Positions 42,698-50,724 of a stretch of DNA of 64,000 nucleotides are shown piece after piece. The DNA is from Nannocystis exedens (GTDB taxonomy: Bacteria; Myxococcota_A; Polyangia; Nannocystales; Nannocystaceae). How positions within the stretch are numbered: position 1 is the stretch's first letter; each line of letters begins with the position of its first letter. The position numbers and the translations under genes are program-made. The DNA is taken from assembly GCF_002343915.1 (NCBI RefSeq), contig NZ_NETK01000001.1, positions 5,160,001 to 5,224,000 of the forward strand, written 5' to 3'. The notes under the pieces were generated by a model that ran no database searches, was not told where the DNA came from, and worked only from the letters and a program-made list of their open reading frames with translations.

Positions 42698-43283
42698 AGT
42701 TGAGGTCGTCGTTCTGGGCCGGCGGCGCGCCGTAGGGCAGCGGCAGGGTGTCGAAGGTGTCGTTGGTGGTCGAGTCGGTGTCGGTGCCGGTGCTCGTGGT
42801 GGTGGTGCCCTCGGTGTCGAGGGTGGTGGTGCCCTCGGTGTCGAGGGTGGTGGTGCCCTCGGTGTCGAGGGTGGTGGTCGACGTGTCCTCGGTGGTGGTG
42901 CCCTCGGTGGTGGTCGCGGGCCCTTCGGTCGCGGTGTCGCTGGCGGACGGGTCGCCCGTGCTGGTCGAGGTCGAGGTGCTGGTCGAGGTCGAGGTGCCGG
43001 CGGTGTCGCTGACGGTGCCGGTGCTCGTGAGGGGCTCCTGCGTGGTCTGCGTCGTCTCCGAGGCGCCGGTGCTGGTGCCCGTGGTGGTGCCGCTGTCGCT
43101 GTCGCTGATGCTGCCGGCGGTCTCGTCGACGGGCCGCTCGGAGCAGCCGGTAAGGCCGACGCCGAGCATCGCGCCCAGCACCAGGGCGGGGAACACGGGG
43201 GCCGAACGCAGCGCAGCACCGCAGAAGCAGCAGGTGGCGACTTCGCCCAGGATGTGACGGGAACACGCGGGACAGAGCTGCAC
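42696..43283 (-). CDS. Zinc-ribbon membrane protein with Ser/Thr tether and YGAPP tail
   Basis: The 195-aa product starts (GTG 43283) with a zinc-ribbon pair LCPACSRHILGEVATCCFCG. A hydrophobic segment VFPALVLGAMLGVGLTGC follows, then about 120 residues of Thr/Ser/Gly/Asp including three identical copies of TTTLDTEG, and the end LPLPYGAPPAQNDDLN. The hydrophobic segment ending in TGC could be an internal lipobox or a plain transmembrane helix with the ribbon in the cytoplasm. The short tail motif, after a stalk and next to a radical SAM/SPASM gene, makes it a possible modification substrate, which is inference only. The start is chosen because the ribbon then opens the protein; longer upstream frames are low-complexity. 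Confidence 0.75.
   Translation of the reverse strand: MQLCPACSRHILGEVATCCFCGAALRSAPVFPALVLGAMLGVGLTGCSERPVDETAGSISDSDSGTTTGTSTGASETTQTTQEPLTSTGTVSDTAGTSTSTSTSTSTSTGDPSASDTATEGPATTTEGTTTEDTSTTTLDTEGTTTLDTEGTTTLDTEGTTTTSTGTDTDSTTNDTFDTLPLPYGAPPAQNDDLN
42805..42876. repeat. 24-bp perfect tandem repeat, 3 copies
   Basis: The unit GTGCCCTCGGTGTCGAGGGT plus GGTG occurs three times without a mismatch. On the minus strand each copy encodes eight residues (TTTLDTEG). Copy number could vary between strains and change stalk length. Confidence 0.85.
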
Positions 43284-43704
43284 AGCGGCAGCATAGGCGA
43301 GTTCGCGGCGGGCGAGTAGCCCTCGGCGGGGCGCGAGCGGGTCGCGGCGTTGACGCTGGGGCGGGTGTGGAGCGATCTGCCGAGCGCCGGCGAGATCCCG
43401 TGCGTGCGTGCGCGACAGGCCGGCTTCACGATGCAGGCGACGGCGGCGAGGTCGATCGCGTGGGCGCGTCGGCAGCGGCTGAGTACGCTCGGCGCTCGAG
43501 CGGTCCGCGCGTGGCACGGGCTGCAAGCAGGGCGGACTCGCGCGGTGAGGTGCCTCCGGCCGACGGTGGGCCGAGTCGAGGTGGCGGCGAGTCTTATAGA
43601 TGTCTATATGGACATGTCCTCGAGAACATGAAGAGAGGATGGCGGTCGGTTCGTGCGGCCGCGAGCTCGCCGCGTCATCGAGCCGGCAAGACGCTGGTGA
43701 AGGC
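43284..43704. other. Intergenic region with palindromic array
   Basis: No credible gene is seen in these 421 bp. A two-unit array lies at 43601-43628. Confidence 0.6.
43601..43628. repeat. 14-bp palindromic array, 2 units
   Basis: TGTCTATATGGACA and TGTCCTCGAGAACA are contiguous, 76 bases from the 3' end of the minus-strand DUF4240-like gene. Confidence 0.75.
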
Positions 43705-44169
43705 TCAGGCGTGGTCGCCGGCGCGCGCGTCGAGCACGCGGGCGAGGCCGTCGAAGTAGTCCTCGACGTCGGCGAAGCGGGCGGTGTAGGCGGCGTGAAC
43801 GAGGCCGCCCAGGTGCGGCGTGCGGCCGTTCCAGCGGGCGCTGCGGCCGTCGGCGCGTTCGCGGTGGTACTCGGGCGCGAGGGCCATCAGCTGCTCGTCG
43901 CTGGCGCCGACGGCCGCGCGCCAGAAGGCCTCGCCCTGGGCGACGATCCAGCCGGTGAGGTCTTCGGTGGAATCCTCCGACCAGTAATACTTGCCGCTCG
44001 CGTCGAGCGGGCCTTCCCAGCTCGAGCGAACGTCGGCGCTGGCGTCGACGACGTCGGCCGCGAGCTCGAGCAACGCCTCGGCGTCGAGGTCGGTCAAGCG
44101 TCGCGCGAGCGCGGCGCCGTCGGGCTGGGTCTCGGCGAGCAGGGCGAACAGGCGATAGCGTGGGGCCAC
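43705..44169 (-). CDS. DUF4240-like protein
   Basis: The 154-aa soluble product has the layout of DUF4240 proteins: an N-terminal helix with LARRLTDLDAEALLELAADV and a central YYWSEDSTEDLTGWIVAQGEAFWRAAV segment like the family's F-x-WLI-QGR core. The function of the family is unknown. The start is GTG 44169. It follows the lipoprotein gene 44197-44949 on the same strand with 27 bases between, so they may be co-transcribed. Confidence 0.7.
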   Translation of the reverse strand: MAPRYRLFALLAETQPDGAALARRLTDLDAEALLELAADVVDASADVRSSWEGPLDASGKYYWSEDSTEDLTGWIVAQGEAFWRAAVGASDEQLMALAPEYHRERADGRSARWNGRTPHLGGLVHAAYTARFADVEDYFDGLARVLDARAGDHA

Positions 44170-44196
44170 GAGCGCGACTGTAGCGCGGACGGCGGG

Positions 44197-44949
44197 CTAC
44201 GGACACTCGGGCAGCGGGCCGTCCATGCAGGGCTCGAAGCCGGGGGGCAGGCAGCCGGAGGCCACGTCGAAGGCGACGTCGGGCTGGCCGATCGGACAGA
44301 CGGTGACGACGGCGGGCGGGCAGGGCGGCTGCAGCTTGTCGCAGGCGAGGAACTGCTGGGCGTCGAAGTCGGCGCAGACCGTCATGTTCTCTTCGACGTG
44401 CGGGGCGCCGAAGTGGGCGGTGCAGTTGGGGTCCGTGGCGCAGGTGGCCTCGTCGAAGCCGAGGCAGGCCTCGCCGCACTGGGTGAGCATGGTGGTGCAG
44501 GGCTCGAGGTCGGGCGGGACGCAGGTGTCGTCGAGGAGGTAGACCTCGAGGCTGTCGGGGCGGCAGGCGGTGGTGGGCACCGCGCCGCAGTCGGTCTGGA
44601 CGATGCACCCGAGGTAGGCGGGCAGCGGGGTGCAGCCGGGGAACTCGAACGGGGCGCCGAAGACGGGGCGACAGCCGGCCGTGGAGCCGCAGGTGAGCTC
44701 GTCGAGGCCGTCGCAGCCGGGGCCGCCGGTGGTGGTGGCGTCGGTGGTCGGGAGCGCCTCGGTGGTGGTGCCTTCGCTCGTGCCGGTGTCGGGGCCCTCG
44801 CTCGTGGTGCCGGTGACCGCGGTGGTCGAGGTCGTGTCGGGCTCGACGGTCGTGGAGTCGCTGGCGCTGTCGTTGCCCGGGTCCTTGGGGTCCCCGATGA
44901 TCTGGCAGGCCGCGAGGCCGAGGAGGAGCGAAGCGTAGAGGATGCGCAT
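44197..44949 (-). CDS. Cys-rich lipoprotein with Thr/Ser tether, unknown function
   Basis: The 250-aa product starts MRILYASLLLGLAAC with a clear lipobox at Cys15, then a Ser/Thr/Asp/Gly stalk of about 60 residues. A domain with roughly 18 Cys follows in two related halves: CDGLDELTCGSTAGC-RPVFGAPFE and CLGFDEATCATDPNC-TAHFGAPHVEE. The two matching C-x-(G/D)-x-x-x-x-x-C-x(5)-C-x-x-x-FGAP segments show an internal duplication. Disulfide-rich, surface-exposed and unrecognised. ATG 44949 is a good start since it places the signal peptide first. Confidence 0.82.
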   Translation of the reverse strand: MRILYASLLLGLAACQIIGDPKDPGNDSASDSTTVEPDTTSTTAVTGTTSEGPDTGTSEGTTTEALPTTDATTTGGPGCDGLDELTCGSTAGCRPVFGAPFEFPGCTPLPAYLGCIVQTDCGAVPTTACRPDSLEVYLLDDTCVPPDLEPCTTMLTQCGEACLGFDEATCATDPNCTAHFGAPHVEENMTVCADFDAQQFLACDKLQPPCPPAVVTVCPIGQPDVAFDVASGCLPPGFEPCMDGPLPECP

Positions 44950-45143
44950 GGGCCCATCGTAAGAGATCGGCAGCCATCGTGACTTCGCCAAGGTCGAGGC
45001 CGCTGCGATGAGCGGGCGAGCGACCGCAGGCGCGGGCTGCGAGGCGCGAAGCGCCGCGTTCGCAGGGGGGCGCGTCGGCGCGCGGCGGCCGAGGCGGGAG
45101 GCATGCGGAGCCGCGGCGCCGAACGGTGCATAATGCGGAGGCC

Positions 45144-45932
45144 ATGCCGAAGCCCGAGTCCGACCCGAGCGACGCCCAGGTCCACGCCGACGCAGCCCTC
45201 GCCGACGCCGAGCGACGGCTGGCGGAGCTGAGCGCCGAACTGCAAGCGACGCGCGAGACGCTCGAGCGCGAGCGCTCGGAGCAGCGGGCGTGGGAGCTCG
45301 AGCGCGGCTCACTGCGCGGCGATCTGGCGGAGGCGCGCCGACGACTCGACGCCGAGTCGCAGGCGCACGCGCAGACCCGCGGGGCTCACGACCTGATCGA
45401 GAGCCGGGTGGCGACGCTGGAGGCGGAGCTGGCCGAAGCGCGCCGGGAGACGAACCGCCAGCGCGAGCGCGGTGACAAGGCGCAGCGCGAGCTGGAAGAC
45501 ACCCGCCGCCAGCTCGAGGCCGAACGCACCAATCACCGGGCGACCCGCGAGCGGACGGAGGCGCTCGAGAGCGGACGCGCGAAGGCCGGGCAAGAACTGG
45601 CGGCCCTGCAGGCGCAGGTCGAGCGCGCGGTGGCCGAGGCGAACGAGCTGCGGCTGAAGCTGACGGCCGACCAGACGGTGCTGCTCGAGGCGCAGTCGCG
45701 CTGCGAGTCGCAGGCGAAGGAGCTGGCGCTGCTCGGCGAGCGCGCGGCGGCGGCGAAGCGGGCCCTGTCCGAAGAGACAGCCGCGCACGCGGACACGCGC
45801 CGCCAGCTGGAAGCGATGCGCGAGGCGATCCGCAGCGACGAGCGCCGCCGCCAGCGCCGCACGATCGCCGGCGTGGTCGGCGGAGCGGCGCTGGGCGCGG
45901 CGCTGTTCCTGCGGCGGCGGCTGGGCGGCTGA
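45144..45932 (+). CDS. Tail-anchored coiled-coil protein
   Basis: The 262-aa product is almost wholly charged heptad-type sequence (LAELSAELQATRETLERE, AQRELEDTRRQLEAERTN) with Ala, Glu, Arg and Leu. It ends with a short hydrophobic segment IAGVVGGAALGAALFLRR, which suggests a C-terminal membrane anchor with the coil in the cytoplasm. ATG 45144 is chosen because GGAG lies just upstream (45137-45140); a GTG at 45126 would add six residues. No enzymatic domain is seen. It stands divergent from the Cys-rich lipoprotein gene. A palindromic unit (45766-45779) encodes LSEET within the coil. Confidence 0.78.
   Translation: MPKPESDPSDAQVHADAALADAERRLAELSAELQATRETLERERSEQRAWELERGSLRGDLAEARRRLDAESQAHAQTRGAHDLIESRVATLEAELAEARRETNRQRERGDKAQRELEDTRRQLEAERTNHRATRERTEALESGRAKAGQELAALQAQVERAVAEANELRLKLTADQTVLLEAQSRCESQAKELALLGERAAAAKRALSEETAAHADTRRQLEAMREAIRSDERRRQRRTIAGVVGGAALGAALFLRRRLGG
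45766..45779. repeat. 14-bp palindromic unit within the coiled-coil gene
   Basis: TGTCCGAAGAGACA encodes LSEET near the C-terminal end of the coiled coil. Confidence 0.5.
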
Positions 45933-45950
45933 AGGGCGCTCTGCACCCGC

Positions 45951-46040
45951 GGCTCGCGGACCGAGAGTGCTCCTGCGCCCCCGGCTGGCGGATCGAGGAG
46001 TGCTCCTGTGCTGCGGCTCGCGGACCGAGATGTGAGCATC
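45951..46040. repeat. Imperfect 32-bp tandem repeat, 3 copies
   Basis: Copies beginning GGCTCGCGGACCGAG lie at 45951, 45983 and 46015, each followed by a version of GTGCTCCTG or GTGAGCATC. Located in the convergent gap before the palindromic array at 46173. Confidence 0.65.
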
Positions 46041-46172
46041 TCTTACGAGTCTGCGCGAACACGCAAGGTGGAGCGCGGGGAGCAGGCCGCGAGCACCGAG
46101 GTCTGGGACCGAGGGCGTCGACGTCTGCCGGCGTCGCGGGTGAGTCGGGCGCCGGCGGGCGGCGCAAGCACA

Positions 46173-46214
46173 AGTCCCGAAGGGCATGCCCTTAAAAACA
46201 TGTCCTTTGGAGAA
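46173..46214. repeat. 14-bp palindromic array, 3 units
   Basis: AGTCCCGAAGGGCA, TGCCCTTAAAAACA and TGTCCTTTGGAGAA are exactly contiguous, ending three bases before the GNAT gene's stop codon (46218-46220). Confidence 0.75.
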
Positions 46215-46217
46215 GAC

Positions 46218-46997
46218 TCAGCGGTTGAAAAATACCGGCATCTCGACGACGGGGACGAAGCCGAGGCGAGTGAGGATCGGGGCGGAGGTGGTGGCGCGGG
46301 CGTGGGTGGTGACGAGCGCGAGGCCGCGGGCGGCGGCGTGGCGGACGCGGTGGGCCAGCAGCGTGCGGTAGGCGCCGCGCGAGCGTTGACCCTCGAGGAC
46401 GACGGCGCCGATGAGGAAGGCCGAGCGGGGGAGGGCGGCGTAGTTGCCGATGCCGATCGGCTCGCCGTCGCGGCGGGCGAGGAAGAGGTGGTTGCGATCG
46501 TCCGTCGGGTCGGCGAGGACGGATCGCTGATAGGCGAGGATCGGGGCGGGGTCGACGTTCCAGCCGCGGGCGGTGACGTCGGCGTGGAGCTCGACGTTGT
46601 CGGGGCCGACGGGCTCGACGACGATGCCGTCGGCCTCGGGGATCTGCAGGTCCTCGATCGCGGCGGCCATGGCGACGACGCGCTCGCTGCGGAGGCCGCG
46701 ACGCGCGAGCCGCTCGGCCAGGTCGAGCGGGCGACAGTCGGGGGTGACGGTCCAGCGGAAGCGGATGCCCTGCGCGGCGTACTGGGCGAGCGTGGCGTCG
46801 ATGACCGCCTCGACCTCGTCGTCGCCGAGGCGGGCGAACGCGACTTCATTGAAGCCGCCCTCGCGGAAGGACGGGGTGAGCAGCTGAAACCAGTCCGGGC
46901 GCTCGTAGACCTGGGTGTCGGCGTAGGCGCCCCGAGCCTGGCGCGGCGAGACCAGCACCTCGTGCAGGAGTTCTTCGCGGGTGAAGCCGGCGAGCAT
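46218..46997 (-). CDS. GNAT-family acetyltransferase
   Basis: The 259-aa product has a C-terminal GNAT domain: GEPIGIGNYAA, then FLIGAVVLEGQRSRGAYRTL, which carries the acetyl-CoA pyrophosphate loop in the form QRSRGAYRTLL, and a final beta strand ending MPVFFNR. The N-terminal half resembles a second, degenerate GNAT-like lobe (EVEAVIDATLAQYAAQGIRF), as in duplicated GNAT proteins. The acceptor is unknown. ATG 46997 starts MLAGFTREELLHEV. Confidence 0.82.
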   Translation of the reverse strand: MLAGFTREELLHEVLVSPRQARGAYADTQVYERPDWFQLLTPSFREGGFNEVAFARLGDDEVEAVIDATLAQYAAQGIRFRWTVTPDCRPLDLAERLARRGLRSERVVAMAAAIEDLQIPEADGIVVEPVGPDNVELHADVTARGWNVDPAPILAYQRSVLADPTDDRNHLFLARRDGEPIGIGNYAALPRSAFLIGAVVLEGQRSRGAYRTLLAHRVRHAAARGLALVTTHARATTSAPILTRLGFVPVVEMPVFFNR

Positions 46998-47221
46998 GGG
47001 TGAAGCGTAGACGAAGAAGGCGGCGCTTGGCAGGCTGCAGACGGACGGCCGCGGGCCGTCGCCCGGCAGCCCCGACGGAGGCGGCGGGCAGCGCTCGGAG
47101 GAGCTCGGCCGCGTGGGTTGCCGTGAGAACGGCACGCCGGCGCGACGGCGGCGAAGCGCGGGGGACGGTTGCGGCGGCTCGCGGTGACGCTGCCGAAGAA
47201 GGACGGGCGGCGCGGGTGCGA

Positions 47222-47249
47222 TGGCCTTCAGGGCATGTCCGGAGGGACA
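47222..47249. repeat. 14-bp palindromic array, 2 units, overlapping the symporter 3' end
   Basis: TGGCCTTCAGGGCA and TGTCCGGAGGGACA are contiguous and build the last codons and stop of the symporter gene (VPPDMP then TGA at 47228-47230). Confidence 0.75.
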
Positions 47250-48613
47250 GGCGAGCCACGGCGGCGCTCGAGCAGGGCGACGGTGACGTAGACGACGAGG
47301 GCGGCGACCATCGAGGCGAGGAAGGGGGCGGGGGTGAGGCCGAGGTAGCGGCCGAGCAGCCACAGCACGAGGCCGACGAACATGGCCGCGAGGGCGCTCC
47401 TGGGCCCGCCGAAGCGGCTCCACAGGGCGAAGGTGAAGACGACGACGAGGCCGCCGCCGGTGAACCCCGAGGCGTCCTCGACCAGGTCGTGGACGCCGTC
47501 GGCGGCGCGGCCGACCAGGTAGGCGAGGACGCCGAACACGAGGGTGCAGAGGCGCGAGACCTGCAGGCGCTGGCGGTCGCTCATGCCGGGGCGCATCGGC
47601 TCGACGAGGTTGCGCGCGACCACCGACGAGACGGCCAGGAGGGCGCCGTCGACGGTCGAGAGGATCGCGGAGATCAGGGCGCCGATGAACAGGACGTAGG
47701 CGACGGGGCCGAGCAGCTTCGAGGCGACGGCGGGGAGGATCTGCTCGGGGTGTTCGAGCGGGCCGACGAAGCCGACGCCGACGAGGCCGACCAACACGGG
47801 GATCAGGCCGATGAGCAGGTAGAGGCCGCCGCCGAGCAAGGTGCCGCGGCGGGCCACGACCGGCGAGCGACAGGCGAGCACGCGGACGATCAGCTCCTGG
47901 GCGGCGAGCGAGCCGAAGATCGGGATCGCCCAGGCGTCGAGGGTCTCGAGCAGCGAGGTCGAGGATGACCCGAAGGACAGCCGCTCGGGGGCGACGCTCG
48001 CGAGCGCGGGGCCGAGGCCGCCGGCCGCGTCGACGACGGCCCAGCCGAGCAGGCCGAGGCCGATGACGAGGGCGATGCCCTGCACGAGGTCGGTGACGAC
48101 GCCGGCCATGAGGCCGCCGGCCGAGGCGTAAGCGACGACGGTGCCGGCGGCCAGGGCGATCGCGACCTCGATGTTCATGCCGGTGCTGGCCGCGAGGACC
48201 TGGCCGAACGCGCGGATCTGGGCCCCCGCCCACAGGAACGAGGTGGGCGTGACCAGCAGCGCGGTGACCCGCTCGACGGCGGGCGAGTAGCGCTGGCGCA
48301 TGAGGTCGGCGATCGTGGCGATCCCGCGGCGCCACAGCGCGGCGGCGAACACGAGGCCCATGAGCAGCAGGCACAGGGCGTAGCCGAACGGGTCGGCCGA
48401 GCCGCCGCCGAGGCCGTGCTCGGCGATCTGGCCGGCGGCGCCGATGCAGGTCTCGGCGCCGAACCAGGTGGCGAAGATCGTGAAGGTGGCGAGGACGTAG
48501 CCGAGGCTGCGCCCCGCCAGCAGGAAGTCCTCCTGGCTGCGCACGCGCCGGGCCATCCACAGACCGAGCGCGAGCTGGGCGAGGACGTAGGCGATGACGC
48601 CGGCGATCAGCAA
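47228..48613 (-). CDS. Sodium:solute symporter (SSS family)
   Basis: The 461-aa product has about 12-13 hydrophobic segments and SSS-family features: EDFLLAGRSLGYVLATFTIFATWFG near the N-terminus, SAGGLMAGVVTDLVQG, and ISAILSTVDGALLAVSSVVARN. It most resembles the uncharacterised pantothenate/proline/urea symporter branch; substrate unknown. The reading frame has no ATG at the right place: TTG 48613 (LLIAGVIAYVL) lies 16 bases after the upstream SDR stop. The C-terminal residues SPVPPDMP come from palindromic units. A further unit (47966-47979) reads LSFGS in a loop. Confidence 0.88.
   Translation of the reverse strand: MLIAGVIAYVLAQLALGLWMARRVRSQEDFLLAGRSLGYVLATFTIFATWFGAETCIGAAGQIAEHGLGGGSADPFGYALCLLLMGLVFAAALWRRGIATIADLMRQRYSPAVERVTALLVTPTSFLWAGAQIRAFGQVLAASTGMNIEVAIALAAGTVVAYASAGGLMAGVVTDLVQGIALVIGLGLLGWAVVDAAGGLGPALASVAPERLSFGSSSTSLLETLDAWAIPIFGSLAAQELIVRVLACRSPVVARRGTLLGGGLYLLIGLIPVLVGLVGVGFVGPLEHPEQILPAVASKLLGPVAYVLFIGALISAILSTVDGALLAVSSVVARNLVEPMRPGMSDRQRLQVSRLCTLVFGVLAYLVGRAADGVHDLVEDASGFTGGGLVVVFTFALWSRFGGPRSALAAMFVGLVLWLLGRYLGLTPAPFLASMVAALVVYVTVALLERRRGSPVPPDMP
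47966..47979. repeat. 14-bp palindromic unit within the symporter gene
   Basis: TGACCCGAAGGACA encodes LSFGS in a hydrophilic stretch between membrane segments. Confidence 0.5.
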
Positions 48614-48629
48614 GGCCGCGAGGCGGGGC

Positions 48630-49451
48630 TCAGTCGACGAAGAAGTCGGGAGCCAGCTCGGCGCCGGGGACCACGGAGTACTGCTCGAGGTCGGTGACGC
48701 CGGCGCTGCGCAGGAGATCCTCGTCGATGAAGAAGTTGCCGGTGCAGGCGCGGCTCGGCCGGGTGAGGATGTGATGGGCGGCGTCGGCCATGATGTCGGG
48801 CTTGCGGCTGGCGGCGATCATCATGTCGCCGCCGAGCATGTTGACGGCGGCGGTGGCGATGGTGGTGCGCGGCCACAGGGCGTTGACGGCGATGCCGTCC
48901 TCCTCGAACTCGGCGGCCATGCCGAGGACGCACATGCTCATGCCGTACTTGGCCATGGTGTAGGCGACGTGCGGCTTGAACCACTGCGCCTTCATCGACA
49001 GCGGCGGGCCGAGGTTCAAGATGTGCGGGTTCTGGGCCTGCTTGAGGTGCGGGATGCAGGCCTGCGAGCACAGGAAGGTGCCGCGCGTGTTGATCTGGTG
49101 CATCAGGTCGTAGCGCTTCATCGGCGTGTCGAGGGTGCCGGTGAGGCTGATCGCGCTGGCGTTGTTGACGAGGATGTCGATGCCGCCGAAGTGCTTGACC
49201 GCGCGCTCGACCGCCCCGTACACCTGCTCGTCGCTGCGGATGTCGCACACGAGCGGCAAGGCTTTGCCGCCGGCGGCCTCGATCTCCGCCGCGGCGGTGT
49301 AGATCGTGCCGGCCAGCTTGGGGTGCGGGTCGGCGGTCTTGGCGGCGATGACGACGTTGGCGCCGTCACGAGCGGCGCGGACGCCGATGGCGAGGCCGAT
49401 GCCGCGGCTGGCGCCGGTGATGAAGAGGGTCTTGCCTTGCAGGGTGCTCAT
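48630..49451 (-). CDS. HSDL2-like short-chain dehydrogenase/reductase
   Basis: The 273-aa product has the NADP motif TGASRGIG, NNASA, the catalytic YTMAKYG and VNALWPRTTIATAAVNMLGG, matching the HSDL2 (hydroxysteroid-dehydrogenase-like 2) family; no SCP2 domain is attached. The segment that in HSDL2 relatives reads N-I/L-S-PP-L, carrying the conserved active-site Ser, here reads NLGPPLS. The catalytic Tyr and Lys are present but the usual Ser is Gly. The natural substrate is unknown (lipid or acyl derivatives are suspected for the family). It lies between GreB (18 bases) and the symporter on one strand. Confidence 0.88.
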   Translation of the reverse strand: MSTLQGKTLFITGASRGIGLAIGVRAARDGANVVIAAKTADPHPKLAGTIYTAAAEIEAAGGKALPLVCDIRSDEQVYGAVERAVKHFGGIDILVNNASAISLTGTLDTPMKRYDLMHQINTRGTFLCSQACIPHLKQAQNPHILNLGPPLSMKAQWFKPHVAYTMAKYGMSMCVLGMAAEFEEDGIAVNALWPRTTIATAAVNMLGGDMMIAASRKPDIMADAAHHILTRPSRACTGNFFIDEDLLRSAGVTDLEQYSVVPGAELAPDFFVD

Positions 49452-49469
49452 GGGTTCTCGCGTGCGGGT

Positions 49470-49985
<516 letters not shown>

Positions 49986-50032
49986 GGGCCAGACGATGGC
50001 CGCGCGGGCGGCCCGAGGTCAACCCCGATTCC

Positions 50033-50668
50033 TCAACCCGGGCGGAGCGCGCGCGGAGGCCCCGACAGCGCCGGCGCCTCCTCGGCCTCGACGAGGGCCT
50101 GGGCGACGATCAGCTCGGCCCGCTTCCGGCCCTGGCTCAGGCGGGCGGCGGCGAGGAAGAGGGCGGCGGCTCCGACCACGCCCAGCGTGATGCCGGCCCA
50201 CATGATCAGCGGGGCGAGCAGCGCGCCGAAGGCCGTGATGCCGAGCGAGAAGCCGCCGAGGATGAAGCCGCCGAGAGCGAGGTTGCTGCGGCCGGCGCCG
50301 GCGTCGACGTCGACCTTGACGAGGGCGCCGCCCTGGCCGTCGCCGTCGGCGTGGATCTTGTAGACCACGCCGGCGCTGTCATCGACGATGTCGGCGCGGC
50401 TGGGGCCCTGGCGATGGCCGGTGTGACCGACCTGCTTGGCGAAGGCCCGCCGCACGACGTCGAGCGCCTGCTCCGGCGGCACGTCGAGCCGGGCCTCGGC
50501 GCTGTACTGGGCCGGCTCGCCGCCGTCGCTGCGCCGCACCAGGGCCTTGCCGCCGGGCTGTGGGCCGTTGCGCTCGACCAGCGCCCGGCGGAGCTCCTCG
50601 GGCGTGATTCCCGCCTCCGCTGCCGCCTCGCGCAGCTCCTGTTCCGAAAGGCCAGCTCCCGCGTTCAT
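50033..50668 (-). CDS. Membrane protein of unknown function
   Basis: The 211-aa product has a helical N-terminal region LSEQELREAAAEAGITPEEL resembling a short DNA-binding or scaffold-type helix pair. A soluble middle part (YKIHADGDGQGGALVKVDVDAGAG) comes next, then two adjacent hydrophobic helices (LALGGFILGGFSLGITAFGA and LIMWAGITLGVVGAAALFLA), and a charged tail. No catalytic motif is visible. ATG 50668 is in a good position with no better alternative. Single gene, 48 bases upstream of greB on the same strand. Confidence 0.72.
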   Translation of the reverse strand: MNAGAGLSEQELREAAAEAGITPEELRRALVERNGPQPGGKALVRRSDGGEPAQYSAEARLDVPPEQALDVVRRAFAKQVGHTGHRQGPSRADIVDDSAGVVYKIHADGDGQGGALVKVDVDAGAGRSNLALGGFILGGFSLGITAFGALLAPLIMWAGITLGVVGAAALFLAAARLSQGRKRAELIVAQALVEAEEAPALSGPPRALRPG

Positions 50669-50724
50669 CGCCCTCCAAGCCTACCCGATCTCTGCGCTCG
50701 CGGCGCGTGGTAGAAAGCCCGGCC

